Source: Ophioderma brevispina
Taxonomy: Eukaryota; Echinodermata; Ophiuroidea; Amphilepidida; Ophiodermatidae
DNA length: 64,000 nt
NCBI GenBank assembly: GCA_023653785.1
Contig: JAMKCH010019719.1
Span: 1-64,000, forward strand
Direction: 5' to 3'
Part shown: positions 47,281 to 57,874 of the stretch, in pieces
Layout: each line of letters starts with the position of its first letter
Numbering within the stretch: the stretch's first letter is position 1
Position numbers and translations under genes: made by a program
The notes under the pieces: generated by a model
Database searches by the model: none
The model's input: the letters and a program-made list of their open reading frames with translations, nothing else
Told to the model about the DNA's origin: nothing

Positions 47281-48760
47281 TAATTGGTCACAATGAATGT
47301 TTTATCGAGAGAGACTGAAAAATTACAACTTTTGAGTGAACAACATATTAATGTTTTGTGTTTTGGTGGGCCATTTTGATTTTTTTGCGTTTGTACAAAA
47401 ATGCTCAAGGATTACATACATTTCCAGCCATATTGGATCCCCAGCTTGGATGCCATCTTACGTGTATCGATTGCTTAGATAACCTAATGATATGTAAACT
47501 GATTGCAGTACTAGGTTAGACACATTTATCAATTATAGCCATTTTAGAGTATGTGAAGCCATCTTTGTTGCTCTAATGAAGGAATTTATAATCACATTTT
47601 TGAAAAATATTTCTTATGGTTTTAATGAATTCCTTGATTGTCAAAACATCGGCGTAGATACCAAATTACCAAACTGTAATCAAAATTAATTCACGATCAG
47701 ACACTTTATTGTATTGGCGACCATATTGAATTAATTGATTACGTGTTACAGAATCATATGTTATTGGTCACAATGAATGTTTTATCGAGAGAGGCCGAAA
47801 ATTACAACTTTTGAGTGAACAACATATTAATGTTTTGTGCTTTGGTGGGCCATTTTGATTTTTTTGCGTTTGTACAAAAATGCTCAAGGATTACATACAT
47901 TTCCAGCCATATTGGATCCCCATCTTGGATGGCATCTTACATGTATCGATTGCTTAGATAACCTAATGATATGTAAACTGATTGCAGTACTAGGTTAGAC
48001 ACATTTATCAATTATAGCCATTTTAGAGTATCTGAAGCCATCTTTGTTGCTGTAATGAAGGAATTTATAATCACATTTTTGAAAAATATTTCTTATGGTT
48101 TTAATTAATTCCTTGATTGTCAAAACATCGGCATAGATACCAATTGTAATCAAAAGTAATTCACGAGCAGACACTTTATTGTATTGGCGACCATATTGAA
48201 TTAATTGATTGCGTGTTACAGAATCATATGTTAATTGGTCACAATTAATGTTTTTGAGTGAACAACATATTAATGTTTTGTGCTTTGGGTGGGCCCATTG
48301 TTGATTTTTTTTGCGTTGTACAAAATGCTTCAGGATTACTACAGTTCCACCATATTGGATCCCCATCTTGGATGGCACTTACCTGTTATCTATTGCTTAG
48401 ATAACCTACTGATTTTAAACTGATTGCCGTACTAGTTAGACACAATTTATCCATTATGCAGTGTTTAAGTATTGAGCCATCTTTGTGCGTACTGAAGGCA
48501 TTTATAATCACATTTTTGAAAAATATTTCTTACTGGGTTAATTAATTCCTTGATGTCAAAACAATCGCATCGATACCAAGATTGTAATCAAAAGCATTTC
48601 ACGATCAGACACTTTATTGTATTGGCACCCATATGAAGTTAATTGATGCGTGTTACAGAATCATATGTTGATTGGTCACAATTAATGTTTTTTAGTGAAA
48701 CAACATATAATGTTTTTGGTGGGCCATTTTGCTTTTTGTGCGTTGTACAAAAATGCTCAA
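47281..48760. repeat. ~475-bp tandem array, 3.2 units
   Basis: Units start at 47281, 47762, 48231 and 48668 with TTGGTCACAA and each includes GGGCCATTTTGATTTTTTTG, CCATATTGGATCCCC and TTTGAAAAATATTTCTTA. Units 1 and 2 differ by very few bases. Unit 3 has many single-base deletions, and unit 4 stops after about 90 bases at GCTCAAGACATACATA. The unit is built from the foldback family. Confidence 0.9.
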
Positions 48761-48990
48761 GACATACATAACGACCTACTACTACTACATACATACTACA
48801 TACTAATACATACATCATCCATACATACATACATACATACATACCTACTACTAAGACATAAGACATACATACATACTCTACATACCTACATACATACATA
48901 CAACATACATCCATAGCTCCAATACGTCATACATACAAGACATAACATACATACCTACATACATACATAAATACATACATACGAGTAAGC
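48760..48990. repeat. CATA microsatellite with imperfections
   Basis: About 230 bases of CATA units with interspersed CTA and CATC variants, directly at the end of the truncated array unit. It is the complement of the TATG run at 4375. Confidence 0.95.
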
Positions 48991-49800
48991 ACTTATATAG
49001 CACTACTACATAAAAATTAAATGTGAAACCAGAAAAAGGGGGAATATGAACACAACTAATCGTGAGCATAAAGAGATGACTTTTTGATACCACGTTTGAA
49101 CAAAGGCGGAGTATTTGATTATCTGATGAATTGAGCATGACCGGTCAGAGCTTTTTAAGTACTTTAATACAGTTGATCTCAGTAAGTTGTGTGGTGTCCG
49201 TGGCAGATCTTCAAGACCGGTGTGAAAGCCAATATAGTCCGGCGTGAGCCACAGTCCGGTGTTCCATAGACTTACCGGAATAAAGCGAACTCATAATGCT
49301 GCGTAAGATAGTTGGGTCATTTGGGGCACTTCCATGACCGGTGGGGAGAGCAGAGCATCATGTCTCAGTGGATTTGTCTTCTCTTGAGGTTTAATGAACA
49401 CATTAGCAGGGATGCCCCTCGAGAAAGTGTGGGCGGAATCCAGGAGGGGGGAAAATTCAAAATACAGGGGTCAAAAATTCAAAATGCTTGGATTGCTTTA
49501 AAAGGTAACCAAAGTGTTCTTCTTGTGACAAAGATTGAAAAAAAGTATAGTTTGTACTACCTACAAGGTATGGTTACCGAGGTATAAGACAAAATTCGTT
49601 AAATGTCAAAGGTCATCACCAAAGGTTAAATCTTTAATATTGCACCGATTTCTTTAAAAATGGTCTCAAATTGTTAACCTTTCTACAGGGATTGCAACAA
49701 AAGTAGTTGACGCTCTCATTTGTATTTGTTTATCAAGATAAATGACAAACAAGGTCAACCCCATTGACCTCTATTGATCTCCGAATTTTAAAAATATGTT
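48991..49800. other. no gene seen
   Basis: No supported feature. The words CAGGGGTCAAA near 49463 and similar resemble arms of the 31.7-kb foldback element only over a few bases. Confidence 0.4.
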
Positions 49801-49804
49801 AAGA

Positions 49805-50255
49805 GTGAGTAAGTGAGATATCCGTTGTTGTAACCTCAAATCCAATATGGCCGCCATTCTGCCATGTGGTGAAAAAGACAGATTGTTGTTCTCTGGGCCG
49901 GATTGAGCCAAAATGACAACAAGATGTCATTTCTACTAATTCTAGCATAACCATCCCATTAAAATGGGTTTACGAAGTTGAGATATACCTTAACCTCAAA
50001 ATCCCATATGCCGCCATTCCGCAGTCTTGAAAAGTACAGGAGTGTATCTATGGTGCTGGATGGGCCAAAAATGACAAACAAGATATAATTTCCTAATAAT
50101 TCTAGCATAAACATAAATCTCTTTTTAATGGGGTTTATGAAGTGGAGATATCATCTGGCTTCAAAATCTAAAAGGCTCATTCTCCCATGTTGAAAAAGTA
50201 TATGAATTATTTCATCTCTAACCAGATGGGCAAAAATGGAAAATGTAAGATGGTT
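49805..50255. repeat. ~165-bp tandem repeats, ~2.7 units
   Basis: Units (starting near 49812, 49975 and 50142) share GAGATAT, AACCTCAAA, ATGGCCGCCATTC, GGGCCAAAAATGACAA and AATTCTAGCATAA. Different family from the array in element A, yet with the same ATGGCCGCCAT core. Confidence 0.75.
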
Positions 50256-50469
50256 GGTGTTTTCAAGTTATTTTTTAGTGGCGCTATGTGTCCCAAAAGT
50301 AGTAGCCATGATTGAATTTTATCGGCTATACAATTATCCCATTTCAGAAATAAGAGTAACAGAAAGTACAGATTCACATGTTATTTCACCAAAATCACCA
50401 AAATATGCAGAGGGCAGACACTGTTGCACAGACGATCTGACCAACACTATTGACTATTTAGTCTTTGAG

Positions 50470-51300
50470 TAGTTCTTATGTTGAGACGGAGTTTGTGATC
50501 CATGTTTTCACTATGAAATCACAAGCTGTGTGGTGCAATTCCATTCTTTCTGAGGTACAGTTCATTGTGATGAATCCTGAAGAAACAATTGCATGAGGCT
50601 CATTGCCATGGGAAAAACTTGGTGCAGGGACTTAGGTTAATAATGAGGGAAACACATTTCCCCCCTTTACTCAACAGCCCAGCAGTTGAATGTTGACACA
50701 GCAGTTGCCATCACTGCATGAGCTGTAAATAAGTCTCGTCAAAGAGTGGGGTTTTGCCGCAGCGGAGGATCTTTCGTGGTAGTCTCGTTCAGGTTTTATT
50801 AACACCGAAGAGCCAGTTAGAGCAAACTACAATCTTCCACCGCATGTTCTCTGAGGAGGCTCCTTGCCGAACGTGCTTTGCAAACTGATTGTTCTAAAAC
50901 TCAAGAGTAGTTGGACCATAATCTCCGACGGGCCAGTACGATTCTCATGACCTGCAATTGACCCCAAGATCTAACATGGTCAGCCATCAGAGATCATTTA
51001 ATACCTTCAACGCCCACATGTGGAAGCCCTTCATTGAACCCATTCCTGTCTAATCATCGGGCAGGCTTAAAAAGGAGGGGTAATCGCTACTGTGCGTCAA
51101 ACGTAAACCCATCAGTGTTTACTACCAGCCATGAGTTTCTGGGTGTTATTGCCTGGGATGCCTTTAACATAAAACACTCTGTTGCTGACCATTGAAACAG
51201 GGACACCATTGCATTGCAACCTTCACCTTTCTTTCGATTCAGAATCCATATTGGGATTACAAAAGACTCGCTGGAACAACCTAATACACAAAGGGTCACA
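50470..51300. other. no gene recognised
   Basis: May include decayed outer parts of the gene relic at 51330-51610, but no residue pattern can be matched. Confidence 0.35.
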
Positions 51301-51329
51301 CATTAATCCATTTAATTATTGAAGAAGGA

Positions 51330-51610
51330 AAATGGACTTCTTACCAACACAAGAACTAGAAAGTAGGATCGCAACCTGAAAAGGCTTGGGAAACAGAAGA
51401 TTAGAGCTATGTTATAACTAATAAGCACAGTTTTCTTTGTGTCTCTGCCATACCGAAAGTACAGGTCATTACAGCCCTCTTCGGCATAAGGGAGAAGAAG
51501 TATCAATAGATCTGTGTTTTCGACAATAGGGATGTTTTTACTAAATTATTCATGGGGAGCTTCTTTTTGCTATATCAACATCAGCAATCTAAATCTGATA
51601 GTTACGTGGC
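51330..51610 (-). pseudogene. nuclease-like gene relic, minus-strand fragment
   Basis: The minus strand reads an acidic I-A-D-V-D-I segment (near 51570), then ENTDLLILLLPYAEEGCNDL and YFRYG (51440-51525). After frame changes it reads FSGCDPT (near 51375). The order matches an invertebrate-expanded family of uncharacterised proteins with a D-T-D-L-L-V-L-L-L segment followed by a H/N-x-F-T/S-G-C-D-T-T segment. The spacing of acidic residues suggests a PIN/FEN-like nuclease fold (inference). Frame shifts and stops make it non-functional as written. It is head to head with the fragment at 52215-52735. Confidence 0.55.
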
Positions 51611-52214
51611 TCAGTTCTGTCTGTTGCATTCGGTCACCAATTAGTTAAGAGAGCATGCTTATTCAGGATCATTTCAGGAACGTGCCTCTTTTTCCAATTT
51701 TGAGTGCATTTGTGTGACTAGTTTTTCAGACTCCTACTATTGTGATGTTCGTGTGTTGTTGTCTTGTGTTTAGTCACAGTGTCTCCACTTGAAGACAACG
51801 GATGCTTTGATAGTGGTCAAAGGTGAAAAATGCATAATCATCAATTACCTTCACGCATGGAAATTAAACAAGCATGACGTGGTAATATGCTTGCAGCCAA
51901 GTTGAACAGCATTCGCTTCAACAGGCGGAAAAGGCCTGGAGAACATTGCACAGGAATAAATGTTGGTGAGAATGTCCAAGTACAAGATCTGTTCCAAGTA
52001 GCAAAGATACAGACAAACAAATGGAAAACAAGCTCACTTTTCTAATGCAAACGGAAAGCTAAATTCCTGATGGCCACAGTTACGAAATGTGTATTTGTCA
52101 GAGGGCTGCTTTGTCCAGACACCGTGCCAAAGATGAACACTTGTGGTGATGGGAGGGTTTCTACATCGCTTTGAAAATGGAACATAGAGAAGCACATTAG
52201 TCGCCAAGATTTGC

Positions 52215-52735
52215 TGATTCATGCATCTTATCTCACAGTGTGACCCACTCATGGCAAAGGCATCCATTGTCTTCAATGAATACACTGGTGAACCAAAACA
52301 AAAAAGACAGGCACACACGAACGTCACCAAACTAGGGATCGCAAATAAGGTAAACATCTCAAATGCGACAAATGTTGCTGGGGGAAAAAAGGAAATGCAT
52401 AATGTGAATAGCCAAAAACACGGGGGCAGTTAGTTGCCAAGCATAATTTAGGTCACAACCCAAATGGAAAAAAAAAACGACACCGATCTGTTGATACCTA
52501 CTTCTAAAATATGCAGAAGAGCACTGTAATGACCTTTACTTTGGGTCTGACAGAAGACAAAGAGAGAAAACATGTGTATGATATCAGTCTTCTGAAGCGC
52601 TCTATTAGTGATGATATTTGCTCCTATCTATTCTTTGCCAATACATTTTCAGGTTGCGATATACTTCAAGAATATTTGGGGTGGGCAAAAAATCGTTTTC
52701 CTCAAAGTCATCCAAGGTGGTAACCCTGGTTAACG
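52215..52735 (+). pseudogene. nuclease-like gene relic, plus-strand fragment
   Basis: The order of pieces is SIVFNEYTGEPKQKRQAHTN (52262-52321), matching the V-F-D-G-Y-x-G-x-P-S-x-K-D segment of the family; then KEMHNVNSQ; then NDTDLLI (52476-52495); then, in another frame, DISLLKRSISDDICSYLFFA and NTFSGCDILQEYLG (52580-52680). These are the same landmarks as the minus-strand relic, plus one more N-terminal block. A stretch between the first and second block is missing compared with the family, where the acidic G-D-A-D segment would lie. No open frame spans it. Confidence 0.6.
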
Positions 52736-52739
52736 TAGA

Positions 52740-53095
52740 TTGTTCCAACAGTATTTTTGTACTCAATTAGAGGACTATCTCTGTGTATCGCTTAAAGGCG
52801 GCACCCAAATGGTGTGTCCTGTTCAATGATCAGCAAGCAAAGTCTTTGGAATCCTTAATCATCTACTGCAAACAAGTGTTTGTGGCCACATTTGGTGATG
52901 AATAATGTGGATAATTGCTACTTGTTCAAGAATTTCACAAATACACTGTAAAGAAATAATGGGATAGTTTATAGTGATAAATAATCAATAGGGCACGAAC
53001 TTTGGACAAAATGCTACTAACAATCATTTTAATGGAATAGTTTCTAATGCCGGAATTAAAATAGAAATATGGACACAACATTTGTCATGTAATCT
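52740..53095. other. no gene seen
   Basis: AT-rich, no feature. Confidence 0.4.
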
Positions 53096-53099
53096 GTCC

Positions 53100-55868
53100 A
53101 ATGCTAAAGAGAGAGGGATGTGGTAGATCGGGGATCAATTAGGACCGGTGTGACGGTAGTTCGTAGGCTGGGGAGTGGTTCGATGTGCGGGAGCGGGGGG
53201 TAGTGCGGAGGACCACCGGGGGCTGTGTGAATGTGTTCCGATGTGTAGTGGTTTTGAGAGGTGTGAAGATGGGTTCTGGTTGATTTATTTTGGTCCATAA
53301 CCTGGTTAACATGTGGGTGGGGTAGGGGGAGGGTATGGGGAAGGGGACGGGGTTGGAGTGGTGTGGGGTAGGGGGGGCGGGTCGGTGGGGGTTGTGCGCA
53401 TTACGAGAGGGGGGAGCGGAGCGGTGAGTGTGGGGGGGGTAGACGGGGGGGAGGGGGCGAGTGGGGGGTGAGAGGGAGCGGGGGCTGTTATAGGGGGATG
53501 GAGGGGGGGTGGGGGCGGGGTGTGGAGGGGGGGGAGGTGAGGGGTGGAGGGAGGGGGGTGGTGGGAGGGGAGCGGGGAGGGGGAGGCGGGGGGTTGGGAG
53601 GGGGTGGGGGGGAGGGGGGGGGATGGGAGGTGGAGGGAGAGAGAGGGTGGGAGGGAACAGGGAGGGAGTATGGGTCCTTGTTTCCGGGCGTATGGTGGAT
53701 GTCGGGTTTGGTTGAGTGAAGGTTGTCGGTTGGGGGATTCCATGAGGAGGACCATTACAGCACCGGAGCTGACAATCGTCCCGTCTCCGTCGCCTGAAAA
53801 TTGATTCCCTCTTCTCAAACACTCTCATATACATTCCGCTGTTCCCTCTCTTATGTCCTGGTTGGGGGTAGAGGTTTGCACGATGGATAGTAGTAAGGCG
53901 TACTAGCTTTTGTCGAGATGGCAAAGTTAGTTGATTTGCTCGGTGCGTGAGGGGTGGTATGTGACGGGAGCATTGGTGGGAGCGTAACGGTTGCTGTTGA
54001 AGTGTGTTTTGCTGGTATAGTCGGAGAGCGCCGAAGGAGGCGTGGGGGGACCGATCCCGAGTTGTAGGTGTGTGTTTTCGGGACGGGTTGTTGTTTGAGC
54101 AAGTGCGCGCGCAGCATGCGGAGGAGGCCGGATGGGAGCAACGAGTGGTGGGGCAGTGCGAGGGCGGGGGGAGCCCTGACCCTGTGTCAGGCGACAGCCA
54201 GCGCGTTGGGGGAAGGTAGTCTTGCGCTCCGAAGCTGGCGCCGAGCGAGAGGGTGACGTTTTTAGCTTGGCTCTGGAGTTATGTGAGGGAGGAGGGAGTC
54301 GTAGATGGCTCCGCGGTTTCGAGGGGTGAGAGACTCGTCCGAGCCTGTTGCGCAGCGCGTGTAGGGAAGTGTTGGAAGCGTTATGGTCGTGGAGAGGGGG
54401 TTTTGGCGAGAGGGGTAGGGCGTGGGGAGAAACTGGGAAGGGAGATAGAGGCAGAAGAGATTCTCTGTTGAGGGGCAGGGCGTGTTACGGAGGCGGTGTG
54501 GTTCGCTGGTTGAGGCAGTGTGTGAGTTGGGTGTAGGACGGCGGAGGGACTACGGGGGGATGACGGGGACTGGTCACGGGGTTGTGTGAGTGTATTTGGG
54601 TGGGGAGTGGTTTTCGGTGCCGTTGGAGGGGGGAGTGATTGAGGGTGATGGTGGGGTGGCGTATGCACGTGTGGGGAGGGACGGCATGGGGGGGGTGGGT
54701 AGGTTCGTACGTGTAAGGTAGGTGTGGGGAGGGCGAGGGTGTTGTGGGGGGGCGGGGGGGGGGGAGTTGGGGTGGGAGGGGGGTGAAGGGAGGAGGGGAG
54801 AGAGTGGGGGGGAGGGGGGGGCGGGGGGGGGGGGTGGTGGGGGGGGGGTTGGGGGAGGAGGAGGGAGGAGGAAGTGGGGGAGGGGGGGGGGGGAGGGGGG
54901 GGGGAGGGGGGGAGAGGGGGGAGAGGGAGGGGGAGGGGGGGGGGTATTTTTTTTGGGGGGGTTCGGGGGGAGTGGGGGGGGGGGGGGGGGGGGTGGGGGG
55001 GTGGTGGTGGGGGGGGTGGGGGGGGGGAGGAGGGGCGAGGGAGGGAGGGGGGGTGGGGAGGAGGTGAGAGTGGGGAGGGGTGGAGTGACGGGTGTGAGGG
55101 GGTGTGGGTGGTGGAGGGGCGGTTGAGAGGGGTGAGTGGAGGTGGGGGTGGGGGGGGGGGTGGAGGGGAGGAGGGGTGGGGGGAGGGGTGGGGGGGTGGG
55201 GTGATGGGGGGGGGGGGACACGGTGGGGGGGCTGGGTGGAGGAGGGGGGAGAGTAGGGGGGGGAGGGGGGGAGAGAGGCGAGGGGGGGGTGAGGATGGGG
55301 TGGGGGGAGGGATTTGGAGGGAGGGGGGGGGGAGGTGTGAGGCGGAGGGGGGAGAGGTAGTTGGGGTGGGAGAGGGTGGAGGGAGAGGGGGAGGTGCGGT
55401 GAGGGGGGGGAGGGGGGGGGGAGGTGTGTGGGGGGGGGGGGGGGGAGGGGGGGAGGGGGGGGGGGGGGGGGGTGTAGAGGAGGGGATGAGGGGGGGGAGG
55501 GGGGGGAGGGGGGAGGGTAGGGGGGGGAGGGGGGGAGAGGGGGAGGTGGAGAGGGAGAGGGTGAGGGAGGGGTGAGGGGGGCGAGGGGAGGATGGGGGGG
55601 GGGAGGTGAGGGGCTGGGGTGGGTGGGAGATTGGTCTGGGGTGGTGGGAGGGGGCGTGGGGGGTGGGTGGGGGGAGGGGGAGGTGGGGGGGAGAGGGGGG
55701 TTGGGGGGGGGGGAGTGGGTAGGAGGGGGGGGGGTGTTGGGAGGGGGGGAGGGGGGAGGGGATGTGGGGGGAGGGGGGATGGGGGGAGGGGGGGGGGGGT
55801 GTGAGTGGGGGGGGGGATGCGGGGAGAGGGGGGAGGGAGGGGGGGGGGGGGGAGTTGATTTATATATT
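53100..55868. other. G-rich degenerate tract, probable sequencing artefact
   Basis: G content rises from 53.1 kb. A mixed stretch lies at about 53.69-54.6 kb, and 54.6-55.85 kb is mostly G runs with scattered T and A. It ends in a T-rich run (55860-55880). Read on the minus strand it is A-rich, then C-rich, the same order as the tract at 21.4-23.9 kb. No repeat unit is seen. Glycine-, arginine- or proline-rich frames follow from the composition. Unlike the first tract, no second copy is available here to prove that it is an insertion. Confidence 0.65.
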
Positions 55869-56009
55869 TTTTTTTTATTTTATAGGGTTTCATTGTTCTT
55901 TAAATGTGTCCAAGAGCATTAGATCATAGAGGGTAAAACTGGAACTAAGCCTAAACAAAGCTGATTTTTCAGGGGATAGGTCTGGGAATATGAAAGGTCC
56001 CCAAAAATC

Positions 56010-56490
56010 CTCCTGGAGCTCTCTCCAAAATTCAAGATGGCGGTCAAAATGGCCACCGTTTTCAATTTTAATCATATCTTTGCAACCAGACAAGTTGGAA
56101 ATACAAATAAAAGTGTCCAAAACATATGTTTTTAAGCACAAGGAATCTAACTAAGTCATTATTTTCAGAGTTCAAAAACTTATATGTACCCAAAACCAAG
56201 ATGGGCGTCCAAAAGGCCGCCATTTTCTAAATTGTATCATATTCCATGCAAATTAGAAATACAAATTAGGGTCTAAACGTATGTGGCAAGGGCACAAAGA
56301 ATATAATGAACGCATTTCAAGATGCTCCAAAAAAACTAATAGGTAACCAAACCCAAGATGGCGTCAAAAAGACCACCATTTGTTATTTTTATCCTAACTT
56401 TACGACCAAGAACGTTAGAAGACAAATAAAGTGTCATAAAACAATGACTTAATGCACAGGTTAATCTAATAAAATCATAGTAGAAAGGCC
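56010..56490. repeat. ~160-bp tandem repeats, ~3 units
   Basis: Units share CAAGATGGCGTC, AAAGGCCGCCATTTT, ATCATATCTTT, AAATACAAATAAA and AAGCACAAGGAATCTAA, starting near 56030, 56195 and 56352. Divergence between units is mostly substitutions, so this array is old. Not the same family as 49.8 kb. Confidence 0.75.
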
Positions 56491-56494
56491 AAAC

Positions 56495-57405
56495 TATACT
56501 GGCCCATGCCTATCTGGTGGCAACCTGGCAAGGAACCCTTCAGTTCAGCCAGCTTGTCCCCCAGCATGCAGTTTTGACAAGCCATCATGGCAAGTTGGGC
56601 CGTGCACAATATACTTATTTGAGTCGATAATAATAATATACAAGTATCATGAATATGTACCGAACATTTAACTATGCTTCATTTTACATTAGCGATTTGG
56701 AAATAGGAACACATCCGTCATTTTAACATTGCAGTAATTGTAGAAAAAGTGTCGGAATTGATGGTGTGTTGCTAGCCAGCTTTCCACAAGGCCCGCACTC
56801 CACTCCAGATGAAAGGGAATCTGAAGCGTTCTCCTCTCTGATAACGGCCAATTTTTGAAAAACTTTGATCCACAAGTTTTCTGAAAGTTCTAGGGTATCC
56901 ATGGTCACGAGATGTGGATCATTTTTATTCATTGTAACGAGAATGAGCAACAGTTATAGGCATTTACAAGGACAGGATTTATCAGATTTATAGTAATTTT
57001 AATTAAACTTCACCACGGGGGTTTGTCTTTCCCCCTGGATGTGGTTACGAAAATACCCAGCGCTAGTAAAAGTCCATTCAGGCAATGTCCCTCTGATGTC
57101 TACCTTATATAGGCCCAATAATAAAGGAAAGTGGTCCATACACATATGCCTTTAGCTGCGCGCTCTTCTCCTTTTATCGGCCCTTTGTGCTCAAATTCTT
57201 ACTTAAGAAGTAGACCTCTTTGGCATCTCGATGAGGTCAACTGGCACCAGTGATAGCATCGGCAAAGTCACCAATGAGAAAGGCACAACAAAAACGGAAT
57301 ATGAGATCGTTTTTACTTAATCCATTTCAAATTACTAGAGAAACATAGCTTATGGAATATTGGCATCTGAGCTGTGCAATGGCTTTTATTTGCCAAACCC
57401 TTACT
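56495..57405. other. no gene seen
   Basis: No supported gene. A decayed upstream part of the following retrotransposon could lie here but cannot be recognised. Confidence 0.4.
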
Positions 57406-57409
57406 CTCT

Positions 57410-57870
57410 ACTGATCACCATATTATCCCTCAAGAGGAATACTTCAAAGTTATCCTGGAAGCTCCAAGAAGAAACAGCAATGAGCCAAAGAGTTTCAGAC
57501 CACCCACTGCTATCTCACATTTATAGCTGACTGAGAGCGATATGCATTGGATCAATGTGAGACGGTCGAGTGGCAAATCTACCCTGAACCCAAGCGGGGA
57601 ATTTCAGAGAGAAATGTAAAGCACAACGATCAGAAAGCAAGACTAGTCAATGACATCGAGACAGCCTCCCAGAAGAAAGCAGAATTTGGAGCAGTCTTCA
57701 TAGAATTTTTCTAACGGCTGCGTATGATATAGTCTGGAATCAAGGTCTTTACCTCAGGATACTCAATCAAAGTTTCAATGATGGTATCCCACACGTTGTC
57801 CTGGCACCCCGTCTTTCAACATTTTACATCTCAGATAGACCAAAGGGAGAAATGGCGTAACCAGAGGGGG
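57410..57870 (+). pseudogene. non-LTR reverse transcriptase, N-terminal part
   Basis: Visible pieces are VILEAPRRNSNEPKSFRPPT then AISHLY (matching the finger P-K-S-Y-R-P-I-S-L-L-C-H-L-Y block), QARLVNDIETASQKKAEFGA and VFIEF, then in the next frame TAAYDIVWNQGLYLRILN (motif A with its aspartate replaced or lost at a frame slip). A degraded VPHVVLAPRLSTFYISDRP stands for the G-V-P-Q-G-S-V-L-A-P-L-L-F-N-I-Y block. Same family as the antisense copies in A1 and A2. Motif C (YADD) is not found downstream. Confidence 0.75.
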
Positions 57871-57874
57871 TGGG

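Noticed and set aside
47281..48760. CRISPR-like or regularly spaced array
   Set aside because: The repeats are 475-bp contiguous satellite units in a eukaryotic context with no spacers.
53139..55922. Proline/serine-rich minus-strand frame of 439 codons and glycine/arginine-rich plus frames
   Set aside because: Same compositional effect in the G-rich tract; no domain, no start context, all frames open at once.
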